From: JABSQH01 sp039177505
GTDB taxonomy: Bacteria; Actinomycetota; Acidimicrobiia; Acidimicrobiales; Ilumatobacteraceae
Direction of reading: 5' to 3'
NCBI GenBank assembly: GCA_039177505.1
Contig: JBCDFR010000001.1
Span: forward strand, 1 to 64,000
Length of the DNA stretch: 64,000 nt
In this document: positions 50,866 through 59,500 of the stretch, piece by piece
Numbering within the stretch: the first letter of the stretch is position 1
How the letters are laid out: each line of letters begins with the position of its first letter
Program-made: the position numbers and the translations under genes
The notes under the pieces: generated by a model
The model's database searches: none
What the model was told of the DNA's origin: nothing
The model's input: only the letters and a program-made list of their open reading frames with translations

Positions 50866-53348
50866 CCCCGCACCCCTTCCGCTTCGGCCTCATCGGTCGG
50901 CTCGTCGAGCGCGTCGAGCTCCTCTTCGAACACCGGTGCTTCGTTGTCGTCGCGCCGGCGACCGGGGCGCGCCAAGCTGACCGCGCCGACTGCGGCGACG
51001 ACCAGGACAGTGATCTCACCCATCGTGTCCCACCCGCGGAAGTCGACGAGGATGATGTTGACGATGTTCTGGCCCTTGCCTTCGGGCTCAGCTGCCTCGA
51101 TCATCTCCTCGGACATCGAGGGTTCGTCAACGTCGCGGCGCGACTCGCTGGAAACGATGGCGAACACGAAGATGCCGACGCCGACCACTGAGCACACCAG
51201 CACCCGCAACGGGGTGGTCAGTGCCGGTGCACGCACACGCCACGTACGCGGCAGAAAACGCAGCACGAGAACGAACAACACCGTGCTCAGGGTCTCGATC
51301 GAGAACTGCGTGAGCGCCAGATCGGGCGCGCCTTGGGCGACGTACAACCCCGCCATCGCGTACCCCACCGCGCCGAGCATCAATGCGGCGGCGATCCGGT
51401 GGTGCACGATCGACGCGCCGAGCGCCGCCGCCGTGATCACCGCAACGACCGCCATGTGTGCCGGCGTGTCGACCCAAGCGGGGAACGAGTCGAGCTCGGT
51501 GATGAACCCGGTCAACGGCGCGAGCACGGCTACGAGCACGATCACCGAGACGTAGATCGGCAACGAACCGTTCTGCAAGGTTGCCGTCAGGCGGCGGGCG
51601 ACGACGGTGATGCCGGTGAGCACCCCGACGAATCCGTCCTCACTGGATGGAAGAGGAGCCAACAGCTTCGAGATCCGGCGTTGGAGCTCCTCGACCCGTG
51701 CGCGCACCAGAGCCAACGCAACACCGGCGCCGATGATGAGCAGCGACAGTGCAAGCGCCGCGGTGAACCCTGCCCAGAGTGCGACCGGCTTGGGCTCCGA
51801 GGAGGGGTACAGCGCCACCGTCGCAGCCTCGACGAGGTGATCGATGATCACCGGCGCCACCCCGGCGACGACGGTGAACACTGCGAGCAGCGCGGCGGGC
51901 AGCCAGAACGCAACGCTCGGAACGTGACCCGCGCCGGTCTCGCCGTGCGCGCCGTCGGCGGCAGCGGGATCGTGGAACATGCCGAACAGGCCGAGCACGA
52001 AGCGGGCGGAATACGCGAACGTGAACACCGAGCCGATCACGATGACGATCAACACGAGGGTGCCGCCGGTGAAGTCGGCGTGCTCGAGGTATCCGTCGAG
52101 GGCCTTCTCCTTGGAGATGAAGCCGAGCAACGGCGGAAGCCCGGCCATCGACGCCGCACTGATCGCACCGACGACGAGTACGGGCGCCCACCCGCGACCC
52201 AGTCCGTCGATGTGGCGAACGTCCCTGGTCCCCAGCGTGTGGTCGACGATTCCCACCACCATGAACAGCGCTGCCTTGAATGCGGCATGGGCCAGTAGCA
52301 ACACGATGCCCGCCTCGGCGATGTGGAAGTCGCCGGCACCGAACAGCAGCATCATGAACCCGAGCTGACTCACAGTGCCGTACGCCAAGAGCAACTTGAG
52401 ATCGTGCTGGCGCAGCGATCGCAGACCCCCGATGATCATCGTGACCGCCCCGACCGCGAGCACGAGTGGCCGCCACACACCATCGAGGGCGAAGATCGGA
52501 GCGAGGCGTGCCACCAGGTACACACCCGCTTTGACCATCGTTGCAGAGTGCAGATACGCACTGATCGGTGTCGGCGCGACCATGGCCATCGGGAGCCAGC
52601 TGCTGAACGGCGCCTGCGCCGACTTGGTGAACGCGCCGATCAAGACACAAACCAGACCGGCGTTGACCATTCCGCCGCTCGGCGGGTCGGCCGCGAGCTC
52701 CGAGAGTTGGTAGGTGCCTCCGCTCTGTCCGATCAAGATCAACCCGGCGAGCAACACCAGCCCACCACCACCGGTGATGAAAACCGCCTGATTTGCCGCA
52801 GCGCGCGCTCGCGGCTGTCGATCGTTGTTACCGATGAGCAGGAACGACGTCACCGACGTGAGTTCCCAGAAGATGAACAGCGCAATGAGATGGTCGGTGA
52901 GAACAACCCCGAGCATCGAACCGGCAAACAACACCATCACGCCCGCGAGGCGACCGACCGCCGGTGGCGGATCGGCGCTCTCGTCGCCGGCGACCGGCTG
53001 CTCTTCGTGACCGCCATGACCGCCATCAGCGCCGTGTTCTCCATGCTCGTCGGCGAAGTAGCCGAGCGAGTACAGACAGATCAGCAGACCGATCCCCGAG
53101 ACGAGCGCGACCATCGCCAGCGCGAACGCATCGAGGCGCAAGTCGATCGCCAGGTCGAGACCCGAGATCCACGTGTACGACTCGGTCACCGGTTCGCCGT
53201 CGAGTACGCCGCTCGCTTGCGTCAGCGCGTACACGCACATCGCCAGCGCAGGGATGGCGGCCACGAGGAACGCTCGCCTGCCGAGAACGCGACCCGACGC
53301 AATGATCGACACACCGACGACGAGATGAAGCGCGAGCAGGACGAACAT
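50862..53348 (-). CDS. mnhA: Mrp Na+/H+ antiporter subunit A
   Basis: An 828-residue NuoL-related subunit, first gene of the operon. The N-terminal two-thirds form the antiporter-like channel: LIALFIFWELTSVTSFLLIG (conserved Glu), KSAQAPFSSWLPMAM and AHAAFKAALFMVVGIVDH (conserved Lys). The C-terminal third carries the MbhD/MbhE-type extension with DLALTQFSIETLSTVLFVLV and a tail rich in Glu and Asp. A His/Gly-rich loop (EHGEHGADGGHGGHEE) is unusual and may bind metal. The ATG has GAGGAA four bases upstream. The complex exports Na+ in exchange for H+ and supports pH and salt tolerance. Confidence 0.95.
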   Translation of the reverse strand: MFVLLALHLVVGVSIIASGRVLGRRAFLVAAIPALAMCVYALTQASGVLDGEPVTESYTWISGLDLAIDLRLDAFALAMVALVSGIGLLICLYSLGYFADEHGEHGADGGHGGHEEQPVAGDESADPPPAVGRLAGVMVLFAGSMLGVVLTDHLIALFIFWELTSVTSFLLIGNNDRQPRARAAANQAVFITGGGGLVLLAGLILIGQSGGTYQLSELAADPPSGGMVNAGLVCVLIGAFTKSAQAPFSSWLPMAMVAPTPISAYLHSATMVKAGVYLVARLAPIFALDGVWRPLVLAVGAVTMIIGGLRSLRQHDLKLLLAYGTVSQLGFMMLLFGAGDFHIAEAGIVLLLAHAAFKAALFMVVGIVDHTLGTRDVRHIDGLGRGWAPVLVVGAISAASMAGLPPLLGFISKEKALDGYLEHADFTGGTLVLIVIVIGSVFTFAYSARFVLGLFGMFHDPAAADGAHGETGAGHVPSVAFWLPAALLAVFTVVAGVAPVIIDHLVEAATVALYPSSEPKPVALWAGFTAALALSLLIIGAGVALALVRARVEELQRRISKLLAPLPSSEDGFVGVLTGITVVARRLTATLQNGSLPIYVSVIVLVAVLAPLTGFITELDSFPAWVDTPAHMAVVAVITAAALGASIVHHRIAAALMLGAVGYAMAGLYVAQGAPDLALTQFSIETLSTVLFVLVLRFLPRTWRVRAPALTTPLRVLVCSVVGVGIFVFAIVSSESRRDVDEPSMSEEMIEAAEPEGKGQNIVNIILVDFRGWDTMGEITVLVVAAVGAVSLARPGRRRDDNEAPVFEEELDALDEPTDEAEAEGVRG

Positions 53349-53469
53349 TGATTCCTCGGGACCGTGCCCGTCGGGCGCCGGCGCGGCGACGAATCTAGGC
53401 GCGGTGGACCTGGTCCCGGGATTCGCCGACCTTTGGCCTGGTTACCAGCCGGTAGTTAGGGTCGCGGTC

Positions 53470-54321
53470 ATGACGACAATTCGGCGTGTCGGTGTGTTGG
53501 GTTCGGGAATCATGGGGTCCGGACTGGCCGAAGTGGTGGCGCGCGCCGGGGCAGACGCGGTCGTGCGCTCGCGCACCCAGCACGGCGCCGACGCGGTGCT
53601 GGTCGGCATCGACAAAGGGCTGTCGCGGCACGTCGCCAAGGAACGCATGACCGAGGATGAGAAGACCGAGATCTTGCAGCGCATCACGGTCACCGACGAT
53701 CTGCACGCCCTCGACGACTGCGACCTGGTGATCGAGAGTGTGGTCGAGGACCTCGACGTGAAGAAGGAGCTGTTCGAGCGACTCGACCGAATCGCCAAGC
53801 CCGAAGCAATCTTGGCGACGAACACTTCGACGCTTCCGGTCGTCGAGTTGGCGATGGTCACCGAGCGTCCCGAGCAGGTGTGCGGGGTGCACTTCTTCAA
53901 CCCCGCACCGATGATGTCGCTGGTCGAAGTGATCCGACCGATCACTGCCTCGGACGACACGATCAATGCCGCAGTCGCGTTTGCCGAGCACTGCGGCAAG
54001 GACGCCGTGCTCGTCGAGGATCGCGCCGGGTTCGTGGTGAACGCACTGCTCTTCCCGTATCTCAACAACGCCATCCGCATGTGGGAGGCGGGGACAGCGT
54101 CGATGGACGACATCGATACCGCGATGAAGGGCGGCTGCAACTTCCCGATGGGGCCGTTCGAGCTACTCGATCTCGTCGGGCTCGACACCTCGTTGGCGAT
54201 CCTCGACGCCCTGTACGACGAGTTCCGCGATCCGAACTACGCCGCCGAGCCCGCGCTGCGCAGGATGGTCGCGGCGGGGCACCTCGGCCGCAAGACCACA
54301 CGCGGGTTCCGCGAATACTGA
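53470..54321 (+). CDS. 3-hydroxybutyryl-CoA dehydrogenase
   Basis: A 283-residue 3-hydroxyacyl-CoA dehydrogenase of the FadB2/PaaH type. NAD-binding is seen in RRVGVLGSGIMGSGLAEVVA, the catalytic region in VCGVHFFNPAPMMSLVEVI and DRAGFVVNALLFPYLNNA, and the dimerising C-domain in GCNFPMGPFELLDLVGLD. It interconverts acetoacetyl-CoA and 3-hydroxybutyryl-CoA. The ATG at 53470 is chosen because TAGGGT stands seven bases upstream (53457-53462). An earlier in-frame GTG at 53404 would include the promoter. Confidence 0.93.
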   Translation: MTTIRRVGVLGSGIMGSGLAEVVARAGADAVVRSRTQHGADAVLVGIDKGLSRHVAKERMTEDEKTEILQRITVTDDLHALDDCDLVIESVVEDLDVKKELFERLDRIAKPEAILATNTSTLPVVELAMVTERPEQVCGVHFFNPAPMMSLVEVIRPITASDDTINAAVAFAEHCGKDAVLVEDRAGFVVNALLFPYLNNAIRMWEAGTASMDDIDTAMKGGCNFPMGPFELLDLVGLDTSLAILDALYDEFRDPNYAAEPALRRMVAAGHLGRKTTRGFREY

Positions 54322-54410
54322 GACGTACACCCGGGGCCGCCATCGCCCGCGTCGTGGTCGCCGCTCATGAAAACGGCACGTGAACAGGAGAAGAACAGCA
54401 CCGCGACCGC

Positions 54411-54439
54411 TTGACCCCTCTGCACGGCGTCTCTACGTT
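54411..54439 (+). promoter_or_regulatory. Sigma-70-type promoter of whiB
   Basis: TTGACC at 54411-54416 and TACGTT at 54434-54439 are separated by exactly 17 bases. This is the only full -35/-10 promoter I recognised. It would give a short leader that contains GGAGG at 54450-54454. Confidence 0.75.
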
Positions 54440-54460
54440 CGCCGACGCTGGAGGTTGAAC

Positions 54461-54721
54461 ATGAGCAGTGTCGAACGGATCGACGGCGAGTACTGGCGCA
54501 CGCGGGCTGCGTGCCAAGGCGAGTTCGGTTCGCTCTTCTATCCCCCGTTACGCACCGAGAAGAAGTCGGCGAAGTCCACCCGCGAGCAACGAGCCAAGGC
54601 CGTCTGCGCCGCTTGCCCTGTGCGTACGGACTGTCTCGACCATGCGGTACGACACGGCGAGCGCTACGGGGTCTGGGGCGGGCTCACCGACGCTGAACGT
54701 CGGCACCTGCACCGCGCGTAA
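54461..54721 (+). CDS. WhiB-family iron-sulfur transcriptional regulator
   Basis: An 86-residue WhiB-like protein. Four Cys (18, 49, 52, 58) in the C-Xn-C-X2-C-X5-C pattern bind a [4Fe-4S] cluster, followed by the GVWGG turn (residues 70-74) and a basic C-terminus. WhiB proteins bind region 4 of the primary sigma factor and sense O2, NO or redox state. The start is firm: GGAGG six bases upstream and a strong promoter. The small size and spacing are closest to WhiB1 or WhiB4, but the exact subgroup is not certain. Confidence 0.93.
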   Translation: MSSVERIDGEYWRTRAACQGEFGSLFYPPLRTEKKSAKSTREQRAKAVCAACPVRTDCLDHAVRHGERYGVWGGLTDAERRHLHRA

Positions 54722-54741
54722 CCGAAGACACCTCGCCCCGC

Positions 54742-56454
54742 TCAACCCAGGCGCGGGCCGGCGATTCGGAGGTCGTTGCGTCGGCGGGTCCGCCCGTCGG
54801 CGTCGAGTTGCCCGAGGATCGGCAGCGCGTACTTCCGGCTCGTGCCCGAGGCATCGCGGAACTGAGCGACGGTGAAACCCGCTGGATGCTCGTCGAGCAA
54901 CCGGCGGGCAATCTCGACGGCGAGTTCGATCGCGGTGGCGTGAAAAACGATGCCATCGCGTTCGATCAGCGATCCGCGACGCACCAGCTCGCGTAGCTCG
55001 TCGCGCGACGTTCCCTCGGGAGTGACAGGTTGCAGACCACCCGCTTCGAGGACCCCCAACAGCGGGTGGTCGGCGAAGGGGTCGACCGTACCGGCTCGAC
55101 GGACGCGCCCACCGTCGACTTCCAGCTCCTCGCTGACCTCGGCGGCCGCACGTTGACGCTCGTCGAGTGCGGCCACGTCGACACCGAACCCACCGGCTGC
55201 GTCGACCATCGCTTCCAGCTCGCGGTGCATCCGTTCCAGTTCGGCCATGGTCGTCACCCACTGACCCAAGGTCGGCTCGACGCGCTCGCCGGTCAGCAAC
55301 TCGAGCTCATCGGCAGCGACCCAGCCGCGCTCACGCACCACGCGATCGATCGAGCGGTCGGGCGCGGCGTCGGCGGCGCGGGTCACCGGCGCGATGTCGA
55401 GGATCTCGCCGCCGCCGACGGTTTCGGATCGACCTGACTCGCGCAGGACGTAGCGATCTCCCGGAATGATCGGCACCGGCGTGTCGAGGAAGACCCGCAC
55501 GGCGCCCCGCGACCCGGGCAGCAACGACTCACCACCGAGTACTCGTACCGTTGCCGGGAACGATCCGCTGCCGACGAACGCAACGTACGAGCCCCGGCGT
55601 GATACCTCATGATCCAGCGATGCGAGCACCGCCAACGACGCGTCGAAGCGATCGGTGAGCAACCACGCGTCCGGCCGTACCAGCGCATCACCTCGGCTGA
55701 CGTCATCCGCACCAACGCCGGTGAGATTGACGGCCACGCGTTCGCCCGGCGCGATCTCGTCGAACTGGCAACCGGCGCTCTGGAGCGCGCGGACCCGCAC
55801 CGGTCGATCAGTCGGGGTCACGATGAGCGAGTCATCACCGCGGAGCGCGCCACCGGCGAGCGTCCCGGTGACAACCGTTCCACTACCGGTAGCCGCGAAC
55901 GCGCGGTCGATCCACAGTCGAGGACGACCACGATCGGCGCTGGGCGACACATCGCCGAGCACGGCGTCGATCTCGACGCGCAGTTCGTCGATGCCACGCC
56001 CGGTTGGCGCCGCGACCGGCACGACCGGCGCGTTCGCGAGCATCGTCTCGCCGAGATGCTCAGCCACGTCGAGGTGGGCGAGTTCGAGTAGGTCGTCGTC
56101 GACCAGGTCCGTCATCGTGAGCGCCACCACACCTGCTTCGATGCCGAGGAGCTCGAGAATTCGCAAGTGCTCCTCAGACTGCGGCTTCCACCCCTCGACG
56201 GCCGACACCACGAACAACGTGGCGCTGACCCCGCCGACGCCGGCGAGCATGTTGCCCAAGAACCGTACGTGTCCGGGAACGTCGACGATGCTCAACGCAC
56301 GCCCCGACGGCAGCTCGGTGTGGGCGAACCCGAGGTCGATCGTCAGCCCGCGCCGCTGCTCCTCCTCCAGTCGGTCGGGGTCGGTGCCGGTGAGCGCCTG
56401 TACGAGCGTCGACTTTCCGTGGTCGACATGGCCCGCGGTGGCGATGACGCTCAC
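54742..56454 (-). CDS. selB: Selenocysteine-specific elongation factor SelB
   Basis: A 570-residue SelB. The GTPase domain has IATAGHVDHGKSTLVQALTG (G1), RRGLTIDLGFA (G2) and DVPGHVRFLGNML (G3). Beta-barrel domains II-III follow, then winged helices in the C-terminal 200 residues that bind the SECIS hairpin. It delivers Sec-tRNA to in-frame UGA codons. The GTG start overlaps the selA stop (GTGA). A TXXD-type guanine motif is seen as TMTDLVDDD. Confidence 0.93.
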   Translation of the reverse strand: MSVIATAGHVDHGKSTLVQALTGTDPDRLEEEQRRGLTIDLGFAHTELPSGRALSIVDVPGHVRFLGNMLAGVGGVSATLFVVSAVEGWKPQSEEHLRILELLGIEAGVVALTMTDLVDDDLLELAHLDVAEHLGETMLANAPVVPVAAPTGRGIDELRVEIDAVLGDVSPSADRGRPRLWIDRAFAATGSGTVVTGTLAGGALRGDDSLIVTPTDRPVRVRALQSAGCQFDEIAPGERVAVNLTGVGADDVSRGDALVRPDAWLLTDRFDASLAVLASLDHEVSRRGSYVAFVGSGSFPATVRVLGGESLLPGSRGAVRVFLDTPVPIIPGDRYVLRESGRSETVGGGEILDIAPVTRAADAAPDRSIDRVVRERGWVAADELELLTGERVEPTLGQWVTTMAELERMHRELEAMVDAAGGFGVDVAALDERQRAAAEVSEELEVDGGRVRRAGTVDPFADHPLLGVLEAGGLQPVTPEGTSRDELRELVRRGSLIERDGIVFHATAIELAVEIARRLLDEHPAGFTVAQFRDASGTSRKYALPILGQLDADGRTRRRNDLRIAGPRLG

Positions 56455-57743
56455 GACGACACAGCGATGATCGCCTGTGCGATCTCGGAGTCGTCGGCGG
56501 GCTGTACCGATCGGAGATCGAGCACCGTCCGGTCCTCGACCCGACGGGCGATGATCGCGTGCTGGCGGGCGCGCAGTGCATCGACGACATCCATGTCGAG
56601 TTCGACTCCCCATGAAGGAATCGTCACACCGGGGGCCGATCCCGCTCCGGGCAGTGCCTGCGTCGGAATCACCTGCGTCCCGGGTGCCGCCGCGGCGACC
56701 GTATCGACGATCGCGGTCGCGCGATGCTCCAGCGAATCGGTCGGCGCAGCGGCCATGGTCCAGAACGGCACCTGCGCGACGACATCGCGCTCGAGGTACG
56801 CAAGTGCGAGCGATTGCAGTGCGTGCAACACCAGTCCGCCAGGGCGCAGCGCACGTGCCAGGGGATGACGCATGCACGGCTCGACGAGATCGCGCCGCCC
56901 GGCGATGATGCCAGCCTGGGGGCCACCCAGCAGCTTGTCGCCGCTGAACATGACGAGCGCCGCTCCGTTGCGCAGGCTCTGCACAGCCGCGGGTTCATCG
57001 GCCAACCAGGCGGGCGGTGGGCCCGAGAGCCACGGGCAGTCGGCATCGATCAGTCCGCTGCCGATGTCGGCGACCACCGGCACGTCGAGGGTGGCGAGGT
57101 CGGCCACCGATGTGTCCTCGACGAAGCCATCGATGCGGTAATTGCTCGGATGCACCTTGAGCACGAGCGCGGCATCGACGTCATCGCGCGCGACCGCCCG
57201 GCGGTAGTCGTCGAGCCGGGTGCGGTTAGTAGTGCCAACGTCGATCAGGCGGGCGCCGCTCTGTTCCATCACATCGGGGACGCGGAACGAACCACCGATC
57301 TCCACGCTCTCGCCGCGGCTGACCGGTACGTCGCGCCCTTCGGCCAGCGCAGCGAGGACGAGCAGGACTGCGGCGGCGTTGTTGTTAACCACCATCGCCG
57401 CCTCGGTCTGGCAGAGGCGAGCGAACAGTGAGCCAACGGCGTGCTGGCGCGAGCCGCGTTCGCCGGTTGCCAAGTCGAACTCCACCGTGATCGCCGAGAC
57501 AGGGGGATCGAACGAGTTCGGTGCTCGCCCGAGATTCGTGTGCAGTAGCACGCCGGTGGCATTGATCACCGGGGTGAGCAGGGCGCGGGAGAAGTTGGCC
57601 GCACGCTGTTCGAACTCGTCGATGGCGTCGTCGGCGATCGCCTGTCGAGCGAGGTCGACGAGGATCGGATGGGGAATGCCGCGACCCGCGAGACGTTGCG
57701 CCAGCGCGTTTACCGAGGGTGGCCGCGTGCGGGGCGCGGTCAT
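56451..57743 (-). CDS. selA: L-seryl-tRNA(Sec) selenium transferase
   Basis: A 430-residue PLP enzyme that converts Ser-tRNA(Sec) to Sec-tRNA(Sec) using selenophosphate. Signature stretches: NATGVLLHTNLGRAP, MVVNNNAAAVLLVLAALAEG, KVHPSNYRIDGFVEDTS, and the Schiff-base Lys in MFSGDKLLGGPQAGIIAGR. It is followed by selB with a GTGA overlap. selD and the Sec tRNA gene (selC), both required, are not seen in this window. Confidence 0.95.
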   Translation of the reverse strand: MTAPRTRPPSVNALAQRLAGRGIPHPILVDLARQAIADDAIDEFEQRAANFSRALLTPVINATGVLLHTNLGRAPNSFDPPVSAITVEFDLATGERGSRQHAVGSLFARLCQTEAAMVVNNNAAAVLLVLAALAEGRDVPVSRGESVEIGGSFRVPDVMEQSGARLIDVGTTNRTRLDDYRRAVARDDVDAALVLKVHPSNYRIDGFVEDTSVADLATLDVPVVADIGSGLIDADCPWLSGPPPAWLADEPAAVQSLRNGAALVMFSGDKLLGGPQAGIIAGRRDLVEPCMRHPLARALRPGGLVLHALQSLALAYLERDVVAQVPFWTMAAAPTDSLEHRATAIVDTVAAAAPGTQVIPTQALPGAGSAPGVTIPSWGVELDMDVVDALRARQHAIIARRVEDRTVLDLRSVQPADDSEIAQAIIAVSS

Positions 57744-57782
57744 CTCTGGACCCTCGGCATCACGGCTCGAACCGAGTCGCTG

Positions 57783-57971
57783 TCAATTCGTCAACGACTC
57801 GTCGTCGTCGAGCTTGTCGAGCGCGTCTTTGGCCATTTCGGCACCCTGGTCGAGCTTGTCGTCGTAACCAGGGATCCTGCCCTTGATCATGCCCTTGCCC
57901 TTGTCGATCCCGTCTTTGATCTTGTCCTTGTTGGACGCAGCGAGATCCTTGGCCTTGTCGAACACGTTCAC
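57783..57971 (-). CDS. MT0933-like antitoxin-family protein
   Basis: A 62-residue hydrophilic helical protein, VNVFDKAKDLAASNKDKIKD followed by DKGKGMIKGRIPG and an acidic tail, matching the small Rv0909/MT0933 family annotated as antitoxins. The GTG start has GGAAG five bases upstream (AAAGGAAG). No toxin gene is adjacent, so a general stress role like that of CsbD-type proteins is equally possible. It follows selA at a distance of 40 bases in the opposite order on the same strand and has its own upstream region. Confidence 0.7.
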   Translation of the reverse strand: MNVFDKAKDLAASNKDKIKDGIDKGKGMIKGRIPGYDDKLDQGAEMAKDALDKLDDDESLTN

Positions 57972-58195
57972 GGGTCTTCCTTTCTCACGGCAGCCGGAGG
58001 TCGACCACGCAATGCGATCGTACGGCACCCATTGCCCATGGCGCACACCACCGCTGGCCGTGAGTGCAGGTTGAGTGGGCGCGCCCCGTGTTCGCCGTGT
58101 CCGGTGTGGAGGTCGGCGACCAATCGCCTGAGCCACCCCCGCCTGACGCATCCACTCCCGAGTCCCAGACCCCGCTTGGTCGTACGATCCCGGAC

Positions 58196-58633
58196 GTGTC
58201 CATCTCGGTTCCTCTCGTCCGTCTCGACCCCGATCTGCCACTGCCCGAGTACGCCCGTGACGGCGACGCCGGTATCGACCTCGTCGCACGAAAGCCGGCG
58301 AGCCTGCCAGCGGGTGGTGGACGGGCACTCGTCGCGACCGGGATCTCGATTGCCGTACCGGCCGGCCATGGCGGGTTCGTGTTGCCACGCTCGGGGATGG
58401 CGGCCAAACACGGGATCAGCATCGTCAACGCGCCAGGTCTCATCGACAGCGGATACCGAGGCGAGGTCAAAGTGGCCTTGATCAATACCGACCCCGACGC
58501 CGACTACGAGATCGCCCGCGGCGACCGCATCGCTCAGCTCGTGATCATGCCGGTCGAACGCATCGACTGGCAGATCACCGAGGAGCTCGACGGCGCCGAC
58601 CGCGGCGGCGGCTTCGGCCACTCCGGTCGCTGA
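58196..58633 (+). CDS. dut: dUTP diphosphatase
   Basis: A 145-residue trimeric dUTPase with all five motifs in order: DAGIDLVAR, LPRSGMAAKHGI, GLIDSGYRGEVKVALIN, RIAQLVIMPV and GGGFGHSGR. It removes dUTP and supplies dUMP. The GTG start has TACGAT at 58183-58188 seven bases upstream. The 224-base gap before it shows no other feature. Confidence 0.95.
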   Translation: MSISVPLVRLDPDLPLPEYARDGDAGIDLVARKPASLPAGGGRALVATGISIAVPAGHGGFVLPRSGMAAKHGISIVNAPGLIDSGYRGEVKVALINTDPDADYEIARGDRIAQLVIMPVERIDWQITEELDGADRGGGFGHSGR

Positions 58634-58680
58634 CGACCAGGGGCACATCGAACGAACGGCAGCCGCAGTGCGTCCGGAGC

Positions 58681-58714
58681 GTCGGCAGTACGCGTGGGCC
58701 GGGATCCTGCCGAC
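58681..58714. terminator. Inverted repeat between convergent dut and Nudix genes
   Basis: GTCGGCAG at 58681-58688 pairs with CTGCCGAC at 58707-58714 across an 18-base loop. Its place between two convergent stops suggests a shared terminator. No U-run is visible. Confidence 0.4.
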
Positions 58715-58738
58715 GCACGCGGTGGCCAACGAGGGTGG

Positions 58739-59500
58739 CTACCCCCAGGCGAACACGGGCTGCTCGAAGTGCTCGACGCGTTTGTCGATGCGGCCATCGA
58801 GGGCCACCCAGCGAAACTGGACGAGCAACGCCCCGGTCGGCGCATGGATCAGATCGCCACCGAGAGGCACTTGGACCACCGGACGGTCGCTCTCGGGAAT
58901 CGACACGAAACGCGGCGAGTCGGTGCGTTGGAGTTGGTGCACGCCGATGCGATACGCCGCCAACACCTCCTCGGGCGCAGGACGAAGCACAGCATCGGCA
59001 CCGCCCCATACCACCACCGGGGTGATCACGTACCCCGAGCGCGTCGGGTAGTCGTCGAGCACACCGAGCACCCTGCTGCCGTCGAGTTCGAGACCAACTT
59101 CCTCGTGGGTCTCGCGCAGCGCCGCCATGATCGGCGTCTCGCCGTCGTCGAGGCGACCGCCGGGCAACGCCCACTGCGACGCGTGCTTGTTCAGGCCGGC
59201 GCTCCGTCGGCACAGGACGAACGCCGCGCCTCCGGCCACTCCGGCCATTCGACCGTCGAGGCCGGAGGTGTCGGAGGGCACGACCTCCATCTCCGCTGCG
59301 CTCGCACCGTGGGGGTCGTCCAGATCATCTCCGGCGGTCGAGTCGACGAGCACGATCGCCACAGCAGCATGGCGGCGCCCGTCGAGCGCCACCTCTCGAC
59401 GCCGATGTGCGGCGAGGTTGCCGGCAATCCGTGCCCGCAACTGTTCAGTCAGCTCGACCGGCGGCGGGATGGCGTGTGCGGCGGCGGAGGGATCATTCAC
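58739..59500 (-). CDS. Nudix hydrolase (CoA pyrophosphatase-like)
   Basis: A 253-residue protein with a complete Nudix box: GGRLDDGETPIMAALRET followed by HEEVGL. The N-terminal region and the flanking QWALPGG and LDDYPTRSGYVITPVV resemble CoA or ADP-ribose pyrophosphatases, but the substrate is not decided by sequence. The ATG overlaps the YibE/F stop by four bases (ATGA), making a two-gene operon. Confidence 0.85.
   Translation of the reverse strand: MNDPSAAAHAIPPPVELTEQLRARIAGNLAAHRRREVALDGRRHAAVAIVLVDSTAGDDLDDPHGASAAEMEVVPSDTSGLDGRMAGVAGGAAFVLCRRSAGLNKHASQWALPGGRLDDGETPIMAALRETHEEVGLELDGSRVLGVLDDYPTRSGYVITPVVVWGGADAVLRPAPEEVLAAYRIGVHQLQRTDSPRFVSIPESDRPVVQVPLGGDLIHAPTGALLVQFRWVALDGRIDKRVEHFEQPVFAWG

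Noticed and set aside
54322..54460. tRNA-Sec (selC) next to selB/whiB
   Set aside because: I looked for a long extra arm and TTCGA loop in the gaps around selA/selB and found none; the gap holds the whiB promoter.
57783..57971. Toxin-antitoxin locus around the MT0933-like gene
   Set aside because: No adjacent small toxin gene; the neighbours are selA and dut.
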